Shown one piece after another: positions 7,799-13,925 of a stretch of DNA of 14,119 bases (position 1 is the stretch's first letter; the number at the start of each line of letters is the position of its first letter). The notes under the pieces were generated by a model. That model was not told the DNA's origin and searched no databases. It saw only the letters and a list, made by a program, of their open reading frames with translations. The stretch is taken from positions 870 through 14,988 of the forward strand of contig DMCT01000003.1 of assembly GCA_003446665.1 (NCBI GenBank), written 5' to 3'. The position numbers and the translations under genes are program-made. This stretch comes from Synergistaceae bacterium. Its GTDB lineage: Bacteria > Synergistota > Synergistia > Synergistales > Thermovirgaceae.

Positions 7799-8308
7799 AT
7801 GAGCAAGACGTCTAACGCAAAGGGGACAGAGCTTATAGAGCGCGTCGTCTCCATAAACAGGGTAAGCAAAGTCGTAAAAGGCGGTAAACGTTTCAAATTC
7901 AGTGTTCTCGTGGTAGTCGGCGATGGTGAAAGCCGAGTTGGAGTCGGGATCGGAAAGGCCAAGGAAATTTCCGAGGCAGTAAGAAAAGGTATCGACAAGG
8001 CGAAGAAGAACCTGGTCGAATTCAAACAGGTTGGATCGACTATTCCCCACGATATCATCGGTCGCTATGGGGCCGCCGAAGTGCTTTTGAAGCCCGCGGC
8101 ACCGGGAACGGGAGTTATCGCCGGAGCGGTTGTCCGCGCCATCATGGAACTGGGTGGTGTAAGCGATGTCCTTACTAAAGTCATCGGAAGGACTTCCAAC
8201 CCCGTCAACGTGGCCTACGCCACAATGCAGGCTGTAAAGTCGCTGAGAAGCCCCGAAGAAGTATTGCGCCTCAGAGGGAAATTGCGGCGCGACGAGCAAT
8301 CGGCATAG
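7799..8308 (+). CDS. rpsE: 30S ribosomal protein S5
   Basis: The 169-residue product has the S5 N-terminal double-stranded RNA-binding-like domain at about residues 11-75 ([32 protein letters not shown], then [25 protein letters not shown]). The C-terminal domain follows, with [41 protein letters not shown] and [16 protein letters not shown]5 acts in decoding fidelity and mRNA entry. ATG 7799 is preceded by AAGGAGG at 7784-7790, overlapping the rplR stop, with 8 bases of spacing. Confidence 0.98.
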   Translation: MSKTSNAKGTELIERVVSINRVSKVVKGGKRFKFSVLVVVGDGESRVGVGIGKAKEISEAVRKGIDKAKKNLVEFKQVGSTIPHDIIGRYGAAEVLLKPAAPGTGVIAGAVVRAIMELGGVSDVLTKVIGRTSNPVNVAYATMQAVKSLRSPEEVLRLRGKLRRDEQSA

Positions 8309-8323
8309 GAGGAGCTCTAGGCA

Positions 8324-8509
8324 ATGGCAAAAATAAAAGTAACTCTCAAACGCAGTCCCGCGGGCCGTCCGGAAAGGCAGAAGGCAACGGTCAAGGCTCT
8401 TGGGCTCAGGCGTATCCATCAAAGCGTTGTCCATGAGCAGACTCCCCAGATCTTGGGGATGGTCAAGGCTGTTTCGCACCTTGTCGATTGGGAAAAGATT
8501 GAGGAGTAG
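8324..8509 (+). CDS. rpmD: 50S ribosomal protein L30
   Basis: The product is 61 residues, as usual for bacterial L30: [60 protein letters not shown]. It has the short ferredoxin-like fold with the conserved GLRRI and GM-x-VSHLV segments. L30 is a small 23S rRNA-binding protein of the large subunit. ATG 8324 has GGAGGAG about 9 bases upstream, beginning within the stop of rpsE. The order rpsE-rpmD-rplO is standard for spc operons. Confidence 0.97.
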   Translation: MAKIKVTLKRSPAGRPERQKATVKALGLRRIHQSVVHEQTPQILGMVKAVSHLVDWEKIEE

Positions 8510-8520
8510 GAGGGACAGCC

Positions 8521-8967
8521 ATGGAACTTCATGAACTCAGACCGGCAGAGGGCTCGACGAAAAAAAGAAAAAGGATAGGACAGGGAAAGGGTAGCGGCCT
8601 TGGAAAGACCAGCGGAAAAGGCCACAAGGGACAGAAAGCCCGTAGCGGTGGAGGAGTACGCGCCGGTTTTGAAGGCGGGCAGATGCCCCTTGCGCGCAGG
8701 ATCCCTAAACGTGGATTCAACAACGCCCGGTTCGCCAGGACGTACCAGGTAGTCAATATCTCGTCACTTGAGGAATCATTCGACGCCGGTTCGAGCGTAG
8801 GACCAGAGCAATTGCTTGAGCGGAGGCTCGTCAGGTCGCTTCGCAAACCCGTAAAGATCCTCGCCAATGGGGACATCACGAAGGCCCTTACGGTAAAGGC
8901 ACATGCCTTTAGTGGACAGGCCGCGGAAAAAATCAGGGCCGCGGGCGGAAAAACCGAGGTGATTTAG
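8521..8967 (+). CDS. rplO: 50S ribosomal protein L15
   Basis: The 148-residue product begins [46 protein letters not shown], the glycine- and lysine-rich extended N-terminus of L15. It continues with [20 protein letters not shown] and a globular C-terminal domain ending in [20 protein letters not shown]15 is a late-assembly 23S rRNA binder. ATG 8521 follows AGGAGGG at 8508-8514 (6 bases), which overlaps the rpmD stop. The stop codon is directly followed by the secY GTG start. Confidence 0.97.
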   Translation: MELHELRPAEGSTKKRKRIGQGKGSGLGKTSGKGHKGQKARSGGGVRAGFEGGQMPLARRIPKRGFNNARFARTYQVVNISSLEESFDAGSSVGPEQLLERRLVRSLRKPVKILANGDITKALTVKAHAFSGQAAEKIRAAGGKTEVI

Positions 8968-10263
8968 GTGCTGGACGCCTTTCGGGATGCATTCAGGCTT
9001 CCGGACCTGAAGCGGCGGATCCTTTTTACCGTCGGAGTGCTTTTCGTCTATCGACTTGGAGCGCACATCCCAACGCCTGGAATAGATCCGGAGGCCATGG
9101 CCCGGCTGTTCGAACAGGGCGGCGTCCTCGGCTTTCTGGACCTTTTTGCCGGTGGCGCCCTCCGGCGTTTCAGCGTTTTCGCCCTCGGTGTGGCTCCTTA
9201 CATTAACGCGAGTATCGTAATGCAGCTTCTTGTGGTAATCTTCCCTGCTCTTGAAAAATTGCAGAAAGAAGGAGAGCAGGGCAGAAAAAAGATCGTTCAA
9301 TACACGCGACTGGGCACCATATTCTTCGCCGCTGTACAAGCTGTCGGCATGACTTTCTGGCTCAGGAATCTAGGGATATTTACCGGTTCGGTATTCGGTT
9401 TCATCACCGTCGTCATTACCATTACGGCTGGTTCTGTCGTGGTGATGTGGCTGGGCGAGGAAATATCCGACCATGGCATAGGGAACGGGATTTCCCTTTT
9501 GATATTCGCCGGGATAGTGGCGAGGATTCCCGAAGCCATCATCAGGACGTGGGAGCTCATGAGGTTGGGTGAAATGAACCTTCTCGTCATGGTAATTGCG
9601 GCCGGTGTTATGGTGGCCGTCGTGGCGGGTTGTGTTCTTCTCCAGGAAGGACAAAGAAGGCTTCCCGTTCAATATGCCAAGAGGGTGATCGGAAACAAGA
9701 TGTATGGGGGACAGAGCACATTCATCCCCCTTAAAGTCAACCAGGCAGGGGTTATTCCGATAATCTTCGCTTCGTCGGTGCTTCTTTTCCCGTATACGAT
9801 AATGCGCTTTTTTTCGGGCGACCTGGCAACGCGGATACAAAACATGTTGTCACCGGGTAACCCCTTGTACATGGTGCTTTACGTGGCGCTCATAGTATTT
9901 TTCGCCTATTTCTATACCGCGGTTGTATTCGATCCCGCGGATACGGCAAACAACATGAAGAAATACGGGGGTTTCATACTCGGTATCAGGCCCGGGAAGC
10001 CAACAGCAGAATACATAGAAAAAGTCATGTCGAGAATAACCCTCGGCGGTGCTGTGTTTCTCGCCGTTGTGGCGCTTCTGCCTACACTGATGACCCAACT
10101 TATGGGAATAACCACCTTCTATTTCGGTGGTACTGCGGTCCTTATCGTCGTCGGTGTGGCCCTTGATACGGTTCATCAGATCGAGGCACAGCTTCTGATG
10201 CGCCATTATGAAGGAATACTGAAGCGCGGCAAGGGCAAGTCGGCAGGGCTGCTGAAGATGTAA
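8968..10263 (+). CDS. secY: Protein translocase channel subunit SecY (GTG start)
   Basis: The 431-residue product is SecY, the central pore of the SecYEG translocon in the inner membrane. The cytoplasmic N-terminus LDAFRDAFRLPDLKRRILFT leads into the first membrane helix at about residues 18-33. The two SecY family signatures are visible: FALGVAPYINASIVMQLL at 71-88 and the WLGEEISDHGIGNGISLLIF region at 161-180. The hydrophobic pattern fits the usual ten membrane segments. A basic C-terminus (KRGKGKSAGLLKM) ends the protein. GTG 8968 begins immediately after the rplO stop; GAGGTGA at 8956-8962 inside rplO is 5 bases upstream. The partners SecE and SecG are not in the window. Confidence 0.98.
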   Translation: MLDAFRDAFRLPDLKRRILFTVGVLFVYRLGAHIPTPGIDPEAMARLFEQGGVLGFLDLFAGGALRRFSVFALGVAPYINASIVMQLLVVIFPALEKLQKEGEQGRKKIVQYTRLGTIFFAAVQAVGMTFWLRNLGIFTGSVFGFITVVITITAGSVVVMWLGEEISDHGIGNGISLLIFAGIVARIPEAIIRTWELMRLGEMNLLVMVIAAGVMVAVVAGCVLLQEGQRRLPVQYAKRVIGNKMYGGQSTFIPLKVNQAGVIPIIFASSVLLFPYTIMRFFSGDLATRIQNMLSPGNPLYMVLYVALIVFFAYFYTAVVFDPADTANNMKKYGGFILGIRPGKPTAEYIEKVMSRITLGGAVFLAVVALLPTLMTQLMGITTFYFGGTAVLIVVGVALDTVHQIEAQLLMRHYEGILKRGKGKSAGLLKM

Positions 10264-10278
10264 CAAGGGATCGATGGG

Positions 10279-10941
10279 ATGTGTTGCGAGATGCGAGTCA
10301 TTTTTATTGGACCTCCCGGTGCCGGTAAGGGAACCCAGGCAGAGGTAATTAGCCGGGAAAAGGGCATAGCTCATATTTCCACCGGAGACATATTGAGAAA
10401 GCACGTGGCCGAAAGGACTGAGCTCGGGAAAACCGCGCGGGAATATATGGACGCAGGCAAGCTGGTCCCCGATGAAGTCATCATCGGGATGATGGAAACC
10501 CGCCTTTCTGAAAAAGATTGCGAAAGAGGTTTCATCCTGGACGGATTTCCCCGGACGGTTCCGCAGGCTGAAGCCCTCGATGGGTTGCTCCGGCGGCTGG
10601 CTATATCACTAGACGGTGTAGTGCTTTTCGTTGTTCCCGATGAAGTAGTTATAAAACGCTTGTCGGGCAGGCGGGTGTGCAAGTCATGCGGGGCCATTTA
10701 TAACGTCCATTCAAAACGTCCTTCAGAAGAAGGCCTGTGCGACAAGTGCGGTGGAGTTTTATATCAGCGGGACGACGACACTGAAGAGGTAATAAAAAGC
10801 CGGCTGGAAGTCTACAAGAAACAAACGGCTCCTCTGGTCGACTATTACAGGGATAAAGGGCTTTTGATCGAAGTGGACGCATCGGGGGAAAGCTCTGCAG
10901 TGGTGAAATCTATCGTGGATTTCGTGGAAGGGAAAAAATGA
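10279..10941 (+). CDS. adk: Adenylate kinase, zinc-LID form
   Basis: The enzyme interconverts ATP plus AMP and two ADP in the cytoplasm. From ATG 10279 it is 220 residues; from ATG 10291 it is 216, closer to the family norm. Using the second numbering, the P-loop is GPPGAGKGT at 7-15, the NMP-binding part contains STGDILR at 30-36, and DGFPRT is at 84-89. The LID domain is at about 126-163. It holds four cysteines (130, 133, 150, 153) that form the zinc site found in many Gram-positive and thermophilic Adk. I list 10279 because AAGGGA at 10265-10270 is well placed for it, but MRVIFIGPPG from 10291 matches the conserved N-terminus. The stop overlaps map in an ATGA. Confidence 0.95.
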   Translation: MCCEMRVIFIGPPGAGKGTQAEVISREKGIAHISTGDILRKHVAERTELGKTAREYMDAGKLVPDEVIIGMMETRLSEKDCERGFILDGFPRTVPQAEALDGLLRRLAISLDGVVLFVVPDEVVIKRLSGRRVCKSCGAIYNVHSKRPSEEGLCDKCGGVLYQRDDDTEEVIKSRLEVYKKQTAPLVDYYRDKGLLIEVDASGESSAVVKSIVDFVEGKK

Positions 10942-11708
10942 TTTCTCTCAAGTCCGGAAAGGACATTTCAGCGATGAGGGCCGCCGGCAAAATTGTCGTC
11001 GACGTCCTTGAATTGATGAAGGAACTTGTTAGGCCCGGAGTGGCCACGCTGACTCTCGATGAACGGGCCAGAGATCTTATCGAAAGATCAGGAGCCAGAC
11101 CCGCCTTTCTTGGTTACAGGGTCCCCGGTAACCCAAGGCCGTTTCCGGGGGCATTGTGTGTGTCAATCAATGAGGAAGTGGTTCACGGGATCCCGAGCGG
11201 GGACAGGCTCCTTGAGGAAGGCGACATAGTAAGCATCGACGTTGGGGTCCTTTACGGCGGCTATTACGGCGATGCCGCGTTTACCTATGCGGTGGGCAGA
11301 GTCAGTGAAAAGCGAAAGCGACTCCTTGATGTGACAAAAGAAAGCCTCGAAAGAGCCATAAACGCTGCGGAACCAGGCAATACGATTGGGGATCTCGGTT
11401 ACGCAGTGGAATCCTTCGTGATTTCGAGGGGCTACGGGATAGTGCGGGATTATGCGGGGCACGGCATAGGCAGGAGGCTTCACGAACCCCCGCAGGTGCC
11501 GAATTTCGGGAAACCCGGACAGGGAGTTACGCTCAAAACGGGAATGACGTTGGCCATAGAGCCAATGATCACATCCGGGGAAGAAAGTGTCGAGACCCTG
11601 CCAGACCTCTGGACGGTTGTAACCAGCGATCGGTCCGATGCCGCACATTTTGAGAAGTCGATACTGGTCACCGAAGCTGGTCCGGAGATCCTTACTCCAT
11701 GGGAATGA
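10938..11708 (+). CDS. map: Methionine aminopeptidase, type I
   Basis: The 256-residue product removes the initiator methionine from new proteins. All five metal ligands of the pita-bread fold are present: D101, D112, H175, E208 and E239 (in SIDVG, GDAAFTYAVG, GHGIG, AIEPM and FEKSILVT). The catalytic histidines aligned to E. coli H79 and H178 are H83 and H182. Each lies four residues beyond its E. coli counterpart. There is no N-terminal zinc-finger extension, so it is the short bacterial type. ATG 10938 overlaps the adk stop (ATGA 10938-10941), and the purine-rich end of adk (GGAAGGGAAAAA) is the only binding site. Confidence 0.98.
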   Translation: MISLKSGKDISAMRAAGKIVVDVLELMKELVRPGVATLTLDERARDLIERSGARPAFLGYRVPGNPRPFPGALCVSINEEVVHGIPSGDRLLEEGDIVSIDVGVLYGGYYGDAAFTYAVGRVSEKRKRLLDVTKESLERAINAAEPGNTIGDLGYAVESFVISRGYGIVRDYAGHGIGRRLHEPPQVPNFGKPGQGVTLKTGMTLAIEPMITSGEESVETLPDLWTVVTSDRSDAAHFEKSILVTEAGPEILTPWE

Positions 11709-11726
11709 CTTTGCGGGGTGGATTCG

Positions 11727-12008
11727 ATGGACGTGGGCCGGGTTGTCATATCCAGGAAAGGTAAAGATGCCGGTAATTGGTATATTGTCTCGGGAATTTC
11801 CGAAGACGCGCGCAGAGTTTACCTCGTCGATGGAAGGAAATGGAGCTGGGATCGGCCCAAGAAAAAAAACCCCGTACATATCCAGCCGACCAGAGTTGTC
11901 ATAAAGGAGGTCGCAGAGATGGCTGAAACCGGAAAGCGGATGAGCGACGAATCGATCCGCAGTATTCTCGAAGAGACCCGAAAAGGGTCCGGGGGCTCGG
12001 AAAGGTGA
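11727..12008 (+). CDS. Small KOW-domain RNA-binding protein (L14e-like)
   Basis: From ATG 11727 the product is 93 residues: MDVGRVVISRKGKDAGNWYIVSGI is a KOW motif (residues 3-24). It is followed by VYLVDGRKWSWDRPKKKNPVHIQPT (32-55) and a charged, probably helical tail with ETGKRMSDESIRSILEETRK. Genes of this kind, related to eukaryotic and archaeal L14e, occur between map and infA in Firmicutes (ybzG in Bacillus subtilis), where RPKKKN-H is a shared feature as I recall it. Its precise role is not established; binding to RNA or the ribosome is inferred from the KOW domain and its place. A GTG at 11718 is in frame, but GGGGTG at 11715-11720 is better read as the binding site for ATG 11727, six bases away. 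Confidence 0.88.
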   Translation: MDVGRVVISRKGKDAGNWYIVSGISEDARRVYLVDGRKWSWDRPKKKNPVHIQPTRVVIKEVAEMAETGKRMSDESIRSILEETRKGSGGSER

Positions 12009-12017
12009 CGGTAGCGG

Positions 12018-12236
12018 ATGCCGAAAGATGATGTAATCGAAGTCAAGGGGAAGGTAATTGAGCCTCTCCCAAACGCGATGTTCCGAGTCGAGCTCGAAAA
12101 CGGACACAAGATACTGGCTCATGTATCCGGGAAAATGAGGATGCATTTCATTCGTATCCTTCCGGGAGACAGGGTTCTTCTGGAGATTTCGCCCTATGAC
12201 TTGACACGGGGAAGAATCGTGTATAGATATAAATAG
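12018..12236 (+). CDS. infA: Translation initiation factor IF-1
   Basis: The 72-residue product has the standard IF1 length and sequence: [71 protein letters not shown]. This is a single S1-like OB fold. IF1 occupies the A site of the 30S subunit during initiation and works with IF2 and IF3. ATG 12018 is preceded by AAAGGTG at 12001-12007, which overlaps the stop of the KOW gene and leaves about ten bases of spacing. The AT-rich last 40 bases contain a possible promoter for the genes after it. Confidence 0.97.
   Translation: MPKDDVIEVKGKVIEPLPNAMFRVELENGHKILAHVSGKMRMHFIRILPGDRVLLEISPYDLTRGRIVYRYK
12201..12234 (+). promoter_or_regulatory. Candidate sigma-A-type promoter inside the end of infA
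   Basis: TTGACA at 12201-12206 is a perfect -35 hexamer. TATAGA at 12222-12227 follows after 15 bases. An overlapping TAGATA at 12224-12229 gives 17 bases, and TATAAA at 12228-12233 gives 21. No single -10 is ideal in both match and spacing. The segment is notably AT-rich compared with its surroundings and precedes the largest intergenic gap in the window. It could give extra transcription of rpmJ-rpsM-rpsK-rpsD-rpoA. The bases also encode the conserved IF1 end [12 protein letters not shown], so part of the match may be forced by the protein. Confidence 0.3.
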
Positions 12237-12303
12237 TTTGCCTTCCGGCCGGTGAAAGGGTTGTCGACCAGCCAGAGGGCATTCTCAGGAGGAGTGTTGG
12301 AAG
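12237..12303 (+). other. Largest intergenic gap (infA-rpmJ), 67 bases
   Basis: No gene fits here. The segment holds the palindrome CCGGCCGG at 12245-12252, flanked by CCTT and AAGG that could make a short imperfect stem (12241-12259). It ends with a strong ribosome binding site, AGGAGGAG at 12287-12294, nine bases before the rpmJ ATG. No T-run follows the possible stem, so I do not call it a terminator. It would be the untranslated leader of any transcript started at the candidate promoter in infA. Confidence 0.5.
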
Positions 12304-12429
12304 ATGAAGGTAAAACCCTCGGTGAAGCCGATTTGTGAATATTGCCGTGTAATTAAAAGAAACGGCGTAATCCGGATAATCTGCAAAAAGAATCCCAGGC
12401 ACAAGCAACGCCAGGGAGCAAGGAGGTAG
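12304..12429 (+). CDS. rpmJ: 50S ribosomal protein L36, zinc form with short C-terminal tail
   Basis: ATG 12304 opens a 41-codon gene ending at TAG 12427-12429. The product begins [21 protein letters not shown] and contains C11, C14, C27 and H33, the L36 zinc ligands. The C27-to-H33 spacing matches E. coli L36 and is one residue longer than in B. subtilis. The usual protein ends at HKQRQG (37-38 residues); here three more residues, A-R-R, follow. The last codons, GGA GCA AGG AGG TAG, form the Shine-Dalgarno site of rpsM. L36 is a small late-assembly protein of the large subunit. The start has AGGAGGAG nine bases upstream. Confidence 0.96.
   Translation: MKVKPSVKPICEYCRVIKRNGVIRIICKKNPRHKQRQGARR
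12420..12427 (+). promoter_or_regulatory. Ribosome binding site of rpsM inside the rpmJ coding end
   Basis: AAGGAGGT is a perfect eight-base complement to the 3' end of 16S rRNA. It covers the last two codons (AGG AGG) and the first base of the stop of rpmJ, and sits nine bases before the rpsM ATG. It therefore sets both the start of S13 and the last residues of L36. Confidence 0.9.
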
Positions 12430-12436
12430 CGCAGGA

Positions 12437-12820
12437 ATGGCACGCATTGCAGGAGTTGACCTGCCAAGAGAAAAACGGGTCGAAATAGCTCTGACCTATA
12501 TATACGGGATCGGTCTCCCCACGTCCCAGCGCATTCTCGCCGCGACGTCGATCAATCCCGATACCCGGGTCAAGGATTTGACTGAGGACGAAGAGCAGAA
12601 ACTACGTGCTCAAATCGAGGAAAACTACAAGGTGGAAGGTGACCTCAGAAGAGAAGTCACCATGAACGTAAAGCGGCTTATGGAAATAGGCTGCTACAGG
12701 GGCTTGAGGCACAAGCAGGGATTACCCGTGCGCGGACAGAAAACGAAGACCAATGCCCGTACGCGTAAGGGACCGAGACGGGCCGTTATGGGCAAGAAAA
12801 AGGCCCCCGGGAAGAAATAA
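12437..12820 (+). CDS. rpsM: 30S ribosomal protein S13
   Basis: The 127-residue product begins [34 protein letters not shown] and includes the helix-hairpin-helix core, then [45 protein letters not shown]. The basic C-terminal tail reaches between the A- and P-site tRNAs. S13 also forms a bridge from the head to the large subunit. In E. coli, S4 represses the alpha operon by binding a pseudoknot just before rpsM. Here rpmJ coding sequence occupies that place, so the E. coli mechanism is unlikely in the same form. The start is fixed by AAGGAGGT at 12420-12427. Confidence 0.98.
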   Translation: MARIAGVDLPREKRVEIALTYIYGIGLPTSQRILAATSINPDTRVKDLTEDEEQKLRAQIEENYKVEGDLRREVTMNVKRLMEIGCYRGLRHKQGLPVRGQKTKTNARTRKGPRRAVMGKKKAPGKK

Positions 12821-12836
12821 CCACGTGTGAGCGAAA

Positions 12837-12848
12837 GGGTATTTACCC
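12837..12848 (+). promoter_or_regulatory. Small hairpin just before the rpsK ribosome binding site
   Basis: In the 46-base rpsM-rpsK gap, GGGTA at 12837-12841 and TACCC at 12844-12848 are exact reverse complements. They form a five-pair stem with a two-base loop, or four pairs with a four-base loop. It ends one base before AAGGAGGG (12850-12857). It is short and not followed by T residues, so it is not a terminator. It might affect access to the binding site or protect processed RNA, but this is speculation. Confidence 0.35.
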
Positions 12849-12866
12849 AAAGGAGGGAATCCGGAC

Positions 12867-13259
12867 GTGGCAAAAAGACAGCAACGTCGAGGAAAACGGA
12901 AAGAACGTAAAAACATAAGCTATGGTGTGGCTCATATTCATTCGACTTTCAACAACACTATCATCGGTGTAACCGACAAGGAGGGTAATCTCCTTACTTG
13001 GGCATCGGGTGGAAATGTCGGTTTCAAGGGAACCAGGAAATCCACACCATACGCCGCGCAGATGGCTGCTCAACAGGTGGCGAAACAGGCTCAGGACCAT
13101 GGGGTCCAGGAGATCGACGTCATAGTCAAGGGGCCAGGACCAGGTCGTGAATCCGCCATAAGGTCACTGCAGGCAGCGGGACTTCAGGTAAACATGATAA
13201 GGGACGACACTCCCATTCCGCATAACGGCTGCCGACCGCCGAAGAGACGCCGGGTATAG
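12867..13259 (+). CDS. rpsK: 30S ribosomal protein S11 (GTG start)
   Basis: The 130-residue product matches S11: a basic N-terminus [36 protein letters not shown], then [53 protein letters not shown] and the invariant end [21 protein letters not shown]11 is on the platform near the E site and the mRNA exit. The start is GTG at 12867, with AAAGGAGGG at 12849-12857 nine bases upstream. The preceding in-frame bases give no ATG that would keep the family N-terminus. Confidence 0.97.
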   Translation: MAKRQQRRGKRKERKNISYGVAHIHSTFNNTIIGVTDKEGNLLTWASGGNVGFKGTRKSTPYAAQMAAQQVAKQAQDHGVQEIDVIVKGPGPGRESAIRSLQAAGLQVNMIRDDTPIPHNGCRPPKRRRV

Positions 13260-13276
13260 AGGAGGGCACGGTATAA

Positions 13277-13903
13277 ATGAGCAGATATACAGGACCAGTT
13301 TGCCGCCTGTGCAGAGCTGAGGGGACGAAGCTTTTCCTCAAGGGTGACAGGTGCTATACGGAAAAATGTTCACTCAACAGGAAGAACCATCGTCCCGGTC
13401 AGCACGGCCAAAGACGGACCAAAGTGAGTGAATACGGACTTCGTTTACGCGAGAAGCAAAAACTTCGCCGTTTTTACGGCATGAACGAGAGCCAGTTCAG
13501 AAGATTCTACCAGCAGGCTACCAAAATGGCCGGCCAGACAGGTCATAACTTTCTGCAGCTCCTTGAGCGTAGGCTTGACAACGTGGTCTACCGCATGGGA
13601 ATCGGTAACAGCCGCAGTCAGGCCAGGCAAATTGTGCTCCATGGCCATATCATGGTTAACGGTCGGAAAGTGGATATCCCAAGCTACCTGGTCAGGCAGG
13701 GAGACCGTATCACCATAGCTGAGGGAAGTCGGGATGTCCCGGTCATCAAGGAAAACGTGGAAGTTGCCGGAAGCAGGACGCTCCCGGCCTGGCTCGCCTT
13801 TGACGCCGATAAGTACGAAGGCAGTGTCCTTATGGTGCCGGACCGGGAACACATCGATGTCCCGGTTAAAGAACAGCTGGTCGTAGAGTTCTATGCACGC
13901 TAA
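13277..13903 (+). CDS. rpsD: 30S ribosomal protein S4, zinc-binding form
   Basis: The 208-residue product begins [26 protein letters not shown]. The N-terminal domain has C9-x2-C12, C26 and C31, the zinc site of the C+ form of S4. Conserved [31 protein letters not shown] follows. The S4 RNA-binding domain spans about residues 98-160 ([47 protein letters not shown]). S4 starts 30S assembly and takes part in decoding fidelity. Its place between rpsK and rpoA agrees with E. coli and many Clostridia but not with B. subtilis, where rpsD is elsewhere. GAGGAGGG lies within the 17-base gap before ATG 13277. Confidence 0.98.
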   Translation: MSRYTGPVCRLCRAEGTKLFLKGDRCYTEKCSLNRKNHRPGQHGQRRTKVSEYGLRLREKQKLRRFYGMNESQFRRFYQQATKMAGQTGHNFLQLLERRLDNVVYRMGIGNSRSQARQIVLHGHIMVNGRKVDIPSYLVRQGDRITIAEGSRDVPVIKENVEVAGSRTLPAWLAFDADKYEGSVLMVPDREHIDVPVKEQLVVEFYAR

Positions 13904-13912
13904 ACCAGCGAT

Positions 13913-13919
13913 GGGGGGA
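13913..13919 (+). promoter_or_regulatory. G-tract ribosome binding site of rpoA
   Basis: GGGGGGA lies six bases before the TTG at 13926 and is the only plausible binding site in the 22-base rpsD-rpoA gap. It lacks the central A of GGAGG and would need a G-U pair with the anti-Shine-Dalgarno sequence. Together with the TTG start it suggests moderate initiation of rpoA. Confidence 0.6.
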
Positions 13920-13925
13920 TTTATT

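Noticed and set aside
11638..11904. Plus-strand frame spanning map and the KOW gene.
   Set aside because: It overlaps both supported genes in a different frame and has no recognisable domain.
12241..12259. CCGGCCGG-centred stem after infA as a terminator.
   Set aside because: The stem is short and imperfect and is not followed by a T-run.
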